Source: Cognatitamlana sp035818475 (GTDB lineage Bacteria > Bacteroidota > Bacteroidia > Flavobacteriales > Flavobacteriaceae). From it: a stretch of DNA of 64,000 bases. The stretch is taken from assembly GCF_035818475.1 (NCBI RefSeq), contig NZ_JAYMGV010000001.1:2805663-2869662 (forward strand), given 5' to 3'. Made by a program: the position numbers and the translations under genes. Each line of letters begins with the position of its first letter. Within the stretch, counting starts at the first letter, position 1. The notes below the pieces were generated by a model. That model saw nothing but the letters and a program-made list of their open reading frames with translations. It made no database searches and was not told the DNA's origin. This document shows, in pieces, positions 60,186 through 64,000 of this stretch.

Positions 60186-60230
60186 AGTAAATAAACGCAA
60201 TAAAATGCGTTTACTAAATAGTTGTGTGCA
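60186..60230 (+). repeat. attI-like entry site: hairpin and first cassette boundary
   Basis: TAAACGCA (60192-60199) pairs with TGCGTTTA (60206-60213) just after the recombinase stop; it may end the recombinase transcript or be part of the insertion site. Seven bases later GTTGTGTGCA (60221-60230) starts cassette 1. This left boundary does not carry an attC-like palindrome, as expected for a primary insertion (attI-like) site. Confidence 0.55.
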
Positions 60231-60250
60231 ATACGAGAAAACCCATAGAA

Positions 60251-60889
60251 ATGAAAAAAACACTATTTATCACATTTTTAATACTAATAAATATTTCTCT
60301 TTTTGGACAAGGAGATAATAATAATTATGATATTGATTCGGAAGACTTAAAAAGTGTTTTTGAAGGACAAGGAATCCATATTTTCAAATATCCTTTTGAA
60401 CTTAAAAAAGGGGAATATATATCGATTAGTTATGAAATATTTGATAATGGTAAATTAACAACTAAAAAACACCTCATAGAGGATTTTCAAATAGATAACA
60501 AAATAAAAATAGACCATCACATTGCTCGAAAAGATACAACTGTTTTTCATCGATTCTATTTCTTTGAAAAAAATGACACTCTAATAATGAGACAAACTCT
60601 TCCTGGTATAAAACCAGTTGAAAAAATTGACTTATCCAAAATTATGACAGGTAGTTTTAATTCAAGAACAAATATTCCAACGGACTTAACTAAAAAAGAA
60701 GAAATATTATTTTATTATGGAAATAAATCTAAAGGTTGGTTAAATTGTTCATCTGGAATAGCAAAAACGGATTTAATTAAACGTTATGATTTTGTTATTT
60801 TATTTTATGCAGAAAAAATAAAAAAAGAACGGACAAAAACTATACTTGAGGAAATAAAAAGTACTGCACACAACAATGGCTATAAATAA
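60251..60889 (+). CDS. Cassette 1: secreted protein of unknown function
   Basis: 212 residues from the ATG at 60251 (a GTG at 60224 within the cassette boundary would add nine polar residues before the signal). The signal peptide ends SLFGQG. The mature protein is beta-rich, including ISYEIFDNGKLTTKKHLIED; no family recognised. The stop codon lies within the attC-like site (last residues AHNNGYK), so the cargo end is formed by the recombination site. Confidence 0.7.
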   Translation: MKKTLFITFLILINISLFGQGDNNNYDIDSEDLKSVFEGQGIHIFKYPFELKKGEYISISYEIFDNGKLTTKKHLIEDFQIDNKIKIDHHIARKDTTVFHRFYFFEKNDTLIMRQTLPGIKPVEKIDLSKIMTGSFNSRTNIPTDLTKKEEILFYYGNKSKGWLNCSSGIAKTDLIKRYDFVILFYAEKIKKERTKTILEEIKSTAHNNGYK

Positions 60890-60996
60890 TTGCTTGGTCT
60901 GTTCTTACTCGGAAAATCCTGCGGATTTTCCTCTGGTTCGACAACTTTTGCTAAATTAATTACCAAACCACGCAACTATCCATAGCCCAAACCGTT
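60865..60996 (+). repeat. attC-like site 1
   Basis: R''-like TGCACACAAC (60865-60874), exact reverse complement of the cassette-1 start at 60221. Left arm GGCTATAAATAATTGC (60878-60893), central hairpin GGAAAATCC/GGATTTTCC (60911-60931), right arm GCAACTATCCATAGCC (60972-60987), terminal ACC-GTT (GTT 60994-60996). Confidence 0.9.
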
Positions 60997-61005
60997 GCCC
61001 ACAAT

Positions 61006-61644
61006 ATGAGAAAAACTTCGAGAATATTAATTACGCTTCTGATTTTAACGAGTTTTTCGTGTAAATCTCAAACCAAATCCGAAAATGAAATGGCTGAATT
61101 CTCAAAAGAAACGACTGAAAAAGGAACATATAATCGCTTTATTTTAGTCAAAGGAAAAAGTCTAAAAGACATACAACCAAAAATTCAAGAATGGACGGAA
61201 ATATTTACTGCAGAAGAACCTGTAAATTTGACAATTAATAAAACGAATTTTGGTTCTTGGACTTTAATAAAATTACCTGAAAACGAATTATTAACTGCTT
61301 ATAATTATCACAATCTTGTATATTGGTTTTTAGGAACACCACCAGAAGACCAAAATTATGCTGATTACTCAATCGGAATATCAATTGACAAAAATCGTGA
61401 ATCAACATATCTGATTTACAACGATTATGATTTACGAGAAAAAATAGCAACTAATGACGATGTTTTTGGAATATCTGAAAAGAATCATAAATTCATTTTA
61501 AGCATTCCGTTTGATGAATTAAGATCGAGTAATAATAAAGAAATTGCGGATTTTGACAAGTTTTTAAGCGACAATGGAATTAATTTAAACGAAATAGAAA
61601 CCAAGAAACTAAATTGGACTGAATTACAAATCAAAGTGGAATAA
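61006..61644 (+). CDS. Cassette 2: lipoprotein of unknown function
   Basis: 212 residues, lipobox SFSCKS (Cys ~19). The mature protein contains KGKSLKDIQPKIQEW and YADYSIGISIDKNRESTY; no known family. The ATG follows the GTT boundary by 9 bp, leaving practically no room for a promoter, so expression likely depends on upstream transcription or translation signals in the attC region. Confidence 0.7.
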   Translation: MRKTSRILITLLILTSFSCKSQTKSENEMAEFSKETTEKGTYNRFILVKGKSLKDIQPKIQEWTEIFTAEEPVNLTINKTNFGSWTLIKLPENELLTAYNYHNLVYWFLGTPPEDQNYADYSIGISIDKNRESTYLIYNDYDLREKIATNDDVFGISEKNHKFILSIPFDELRSSNNKEIADFDKFLSDNGINLNEIETKKLNWTELQIKVE

Positions 61645-61650
61645 AAATAC

Positions 61651-61780
61651 TGTGGGCAACACCGTATATAATTTATTGCTAGTTCTAGCCTACTTACGAA
61701 AATCCTTGCGGATTTTCTATTAGGTTTGTATTTGCTAAATTAGGTGCTTAAAACACGCAACAAACCATATACAAACCGTT
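61651..61780 (+). repeat. attC-like site 2
   Basis: TGTGGGCAAC (61651-61660), reverse complement of the cassette-2 start GTTGCCCACA at 60994. Left arm GTATATAATTTATTGC, central hairpin GAAAATCC/GGATTTTC (61698-61717), right arm GCAACAAACCATATAC, end ACC-GTT (61778-61780). The arms differ only where left A faces right C. Confidence 0.9.
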
Positions 61781-61795
61781 GGCAATAATTTAAAA

Positions 61796-62191
61796 ATGAA
61801 CAGACATTTAATCAAAATAATAGTAATTCAGCTTACTTTAAGCATAACAAGTTGTTACTATAAAAAAGAAGATTTAATTGGAGAATGGAATGTAACTGAA
61901 TTAAGCGAATATCCTCTTTCGATTACGAATTATGATGACGCTAGATTGGACAAAAATTCCAAGTTAGTGATTCGGAAAAACGGAAAATTAGATTTTTATT
62001 TAAAAGACAAATTAACTGAATCATATTCTTATTATTTAGAAGACAATGATTTGGTTATGGTTTATAGTGATTATGGAATTCCGCTTGATATAATTAAACT
62101 GAACTCAAAAGAATTAATTCTTGAAACTGGAGGATTTGGAAATACGGAATTGGAAAGAAGTCGAAAAATAAGAATTGAATTGAAAAAATAA
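61796..62191 (+). CDS. Cassette 3: small lipoprotein, lipocalin-like pattern
   Basis: 131 residues, lipobox ITSCYY (Cys ~20). The mature sequence LIGEWNVTELSEYPLS ... SKLVIRKNGKLDFYLKD ... DLVMVYSDYG ... has the strand pattern of Bacteroidota lipocalin-like proteins (GxW start). Ligand and function unknown. The ATG follows the boundary GTT by 15 bp. Confidence 0.7.
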   Translation: MNRHLIKIIVIQLTLSITSCYYKKEDLIGEWNVTELSEYPLSITNYDDARLDKNSKLVIRKNGKLDFYLKDKLTESYSYYLEDNDLVMVYSDYGIPLDIIKLNSKELILETGGFGNTELERSRKIRIELKK

Positions 62192-62195
62192 AAAC

Positions 62196-62328
62196 TATTG
62201 CCAACACAGTATATAAAAAATTGCTAGTTTTTGGCTTAATCAAAGGTCGTTGCTTGTTTTGTTACGTCTGATTTTCCTTCGGAAAATCCTCGCACACAAA
62301 CCCGCAACATTTCATATACGTAACCGTT
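62196..62328 (+). repeat. attC-like site 3
   Basis: TATTGCCAAC (62196-62205), reverse complement of the cassette-3 start GTTGGCAATA at 61778. Left arm GTATATAAAAAATTGC, central hairpin GATTTTCC/GGAAAATC (62270-62288, orientation swapped relative to sites 1, 2 and 5), right arm GCAACATTTCATATAC, end ACC-GTT (62326-62328). Confidence 0.9.
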
Positions 62329-62348
62329 AGCAACAAGCAGAACCGACC

Positions 62349-62921
62349 ATGAAAAATCTATTAGTACTAACCTTCATAATGTTAATTTCATGCAATTCAA
62401 AAACCAAACAAAAAAATATTGATATGAAATCGGAAAAATTACTTTTCGAATATTATCCTGACAAAGGAATCAAAATAGACGGATTAACATTAAACTGGAA
62501 AGAAAATAGAACTGACAATAGAAAGAAACTTAAAAATTCACATACTGCAAAAGACAAAACTTTTGATATTGGAGATGGGAAAACTTTGATAATATCGCGT
62601 AAAGACATTTATAAAAATTATAATTCTAAAGAGAATTATTTTTTTCTCAAATATGATGAAAATGACAAATTACAAGAACTAGAAGTTCACATAGGAGCAA
62701 CGATAAAAATAATTGACTTTACAATTGGTTTTGACCAACCACTATCAAATTTCATTGACGAATTAAAAGACCATAAAATTGAAGTTACAGAAATGGACAG
62801 AGGCAATTATTTAATTCCCGATTATAAAATGACTATGGCTGATGACGAACATATGGGAGGCAATGGATTTGGACTTTCATATTTTTATGCAACTGATGAT
62901 ATAAGTCATTTAACAAAATAG
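62349..62921 (+). CDS. Cassette 4: lipoprotein of unknown function
   Basis: 190 residues, lipobox LISCNS (Cys ~15). Contains YYPDKGIKIDGLTLNWKEN and a Gly-rich C-terminus (DDEHMGGNGFGLSYFY). Looks like a DUF-type lipoprotein but I cannot name the family. Start 21 bp after the GTT boundary; stop 4 bp before the next attC-like site. Confidence 0.7.
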   Translation: MKNLLVLTFIMLISCNSKTKQKNIDMKSEKLLFEYYPDKGIKIDGLTLNWKENRTDNRKKLKNSHTAKDKTFDIGDGKTLIISRKDIYKNYNSKENYFFLKYDENDKLQELEVHIGATIKIIDFTIGFDQPLSNFIDELKDHKIEVTEMDRGNYLIPDYKMTMADDEHMGGNGFGLSYFYATDDISHLTK

Positions 62922-62924
62922 CCA

Positions 62925-63056
62925 GTTGCTAACATTGTATATAAAAAATTGCTATTTTGTGCTTAACCAATATGAATTGCTTTGTTTGCTAGCTTCTGAT
63001 TTTCCTTCGGAAAATCCTCGCTCACAAACACGCAACATTTCATATACGTAACCGTT
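62925..63056 (+). repeat. attC-like site 4
   Basis: GTTGCTAAC (62925-62933), reverse complement of the cassette-4 start GTTAGCAAC at 62326. Left arm GTATATAAAAAATTGC, central hairpin GATTTTCC/GGAAAATC (62998-63016), right arm GCAACATTTCATATAC, end ACC-GTT (63054-63056). Nearly identical to site 3 in the 3' half. Confidence 0.9.
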
Positions 63057-63071
63057 GTGCGTAATTTGAAA

Positions 63072-63749
63072 ATGAACATTTTTAACGACTTAATTCAGTT
63101 TTATAACAGCCGAAATTCTGAAAATTGGAATTTTGCGAAACACTACGTGCCTGAACTTTTTGAATCAAAATTTATAGTGCATTGGGATTACGGAATAATA
63201 GAGAATTTCCCGTTTGACAAATACCCTTTGAAAAACGAAACGTTGGAGGAAATAAATAAACGAGTAAAAATTGAACAAGAATTTAATGTCTTACTAAAAG
63301 ACGAAAAACTTTATAAGCCAATATCAATAATTGATTTGGCAAATAGATTTAATGTTCCTTTTTCACACAAGACTACAAATCTGATTCCTGAAACACCTGG
63401 AACTTCTTTTTTGGACAGTTTGAGTTTATCTAAACTAAAAGAATCCTTAAAAAGGCTTTCGGAAAATTCGCAACTGAATTTACTCATATACGACTCTGAA
63501 GAATACAATTATCATACTGACTTAAAAAAAGAATATAGAAATATAGAAATAGAAAAATATTTTGAACTTCAAGAAATATTCGCATTTCAATTAGAGACGT
63601 GTCTTTTTTCGGAAAATTTGGAATGGTGTATAACAACAGCAGAGGAAGCACCAATGTTATTAGGTTGCAAAAAAGAATTGGAATCGGAAATAAAAAAGAA
63701 AATGGATTTAGAGTTGTTTAAAGTAGAAAACGAACAGGAAATGTACTAA
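63072..63749 (+). CDS. Cassette 5: cytoplasmic protein of unknown function
   Basis: 225 residues from the ATG at 63072; an in-frame GTG at 63057 lies in the boundary and is not a likely start. No signal peptide, unlike the other four cargo genes. Aromatic- and Glu-rich (FYNSRNSENWNFAKHYVPEL, LLIYDSEEYNYHTDL). Resembles immunity-type or stress proteins only in general composition; no family recognised. Confidence 0.7.
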   Translation: MNIFNDLIQFYNSRNSENWNFAKHYVPELFESKFIVHWDYGIIENFPFDKYPLKNETLEEINKRVKIEQEFNVLLKDEKLYKPISIIDLANRFNVPFSHKTTNLIPETPGTSFLDSLSLSKLKESLKRLSENSQLNLLIYDSEEYNYHTDLKKEYRNIEIEKYFELQEIFAFQLETCLFSENLEWCITTAEEAPMLLGCKKELESEIKKKMDLELFKVENEQEMY

Positions 63750-63754
63750 AAAAC

Positions 63755-63885
63755 TACGCACAACACCGTATAAAATTAATTGCTAGTGCAAGCCTACTTA
63801 CGAAAATCCTCACGGATTTTCTATTTGGTTTGTATTTTCTAAATTAGTTGCTTAAACCACGCAACTAATCTTATACAAGACCGTT
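63755..63885 (+). repeat. attC-like site 5
   Basis: TACGCACAAC (63755-63764), reverse complement of the cassette-5 start GTTGTGCGTA at 63054. Left arm GTATAAAATTAATTGC, central hairpin GAAAATCC/GGATTTTC (63802-63821), right arm GCAACTAATCTTATAC, end ACC-GTT (63883-63885). Left and right arms again differ only by A/G at two positions. Confidence 0.9.
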
Positions 63886-64000
63886 ATGTACAATTTTTTT
63901 AAAGTGTTCAATGTCAGGTCTGTTGCATGTCCGCATAGGTTTGTGTATACAATAAATCCTTTGAGTTGAAGTTGGTGTCAAGACAGGTTCAAGGCTCGCT
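63883..64000 (+). mobile_element. Start of cassette 6 (cut by window end)
   Basis: Begins GTTATGTACA at 63883. The remaining ~110 bp show no convincing start codon or frame. If the rule holds, its own attC-like site, outside the window, should begin TGTACATAAC. Confidence 0.5.

Noticed and set aside
60865..63885. Sites as ordinary REP/terminator hairpins or ncRNAs
   Set aside because: Generic dispersed hairpins would not have outer bases that are different for each cassette yet perfectly matched to the start of the same cassette.

Overview
The window is chromosomal DNA of a low-GC Bacteroidota, almost certainly a (probably marine) member of the Flavobacteriaceae. Support: promoters match the Bacteroidota -33 TTTG / -7 TAnnTTTG type (tRNA-Arg, glyA, the sugar symporter, nap). 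Secreted proteins carry flavobacterial-style lipobox or '...AQ' signal peptides. There are S23/avd four-helix-bundle genes and a YtxJ bacillithiol-type protein.

Layout. 0-2.1 kb: end of a secreted protein, an AraC regulator and a SpoU-type RNA methyltransferase. 2.2-9.8 kb (minus strand): a molybdenum-cofactor operon, moeA - ModE-like DNA-binding domain - S23 protein - TSUP permease - mobA - moaD - moeB/rhodanese - moaE - (frameshifted S23 gene) - moaCB fusion - moaA. A ModE-type palindrome sits at its promoter, and a 9-bp tandem repeat that encodes a (Val-Ala-Lys)n micro-ORF lies inside it. 10.0-16.5 kb (plus): a periplasmic nitrate reductase operon, napD-napA-napB (internally duplicated, four haems)-tetrahaem lipoprotein-NrfC-like ferredoxin-NrfD-like quinol module, followed by a Crp/Fnr regulator with an FNR-like N-terminal cysteine cluster. 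17.4-18.9 kb: a small cassette island (minus) with one attC-like site. 19.2-25.1 kb: a nitrate ABC importer (NrtA, NrtB, two ATPases) and an outer-membrane beta-barrel, preceded by a leader with an apparent intrinsic attenuator. Molybdenum cofactor, Nap and the nitrate importer plausibly form one nitrate-utilisation region.

25-58 kb is mostly ordinary chromosome: comM, DUF2891, a tricorn-like S41 protease, an Nramp-like transporter with pxpABC (5-oxoprolinase), deoD with two deoC copies (one lacking the catalytic lysine), clpB, ytxJ, a DUF885 peptidase, a sulfatase, fahA, glyA, lipoproteins, the gal operon (galM-galK-galT) with its GntR regulator and a divergent sodium/sugar symporter, and tRNA-Arg(UCU).

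58.4-64 kb is accessory DNA and the most interesting part. The 3' end of the tRNA-Arg gene is duplicated 162 bp downstream. A zinc-ribbon gene and a tyrosine recombinase follow, and then five complete one-gene cassettes plus the start of a sixth, all in the same orientation, separated by about 130-bp imperfect palindromes. The first 9-10 bases of every cassette (GTT + variable bases) are the exact reverse complement of the first bases of the palindrome at the end of the same cassette. That is the signature left when circular cassettes are inserted at G^TT, as in integrons, but the repeats are not classical attC sites and the recombinase lacks the IntI-specific insertion. I read this as an integron-like cassette system of Bacteroidota, with a second recombinase-less copy at 18 kb.
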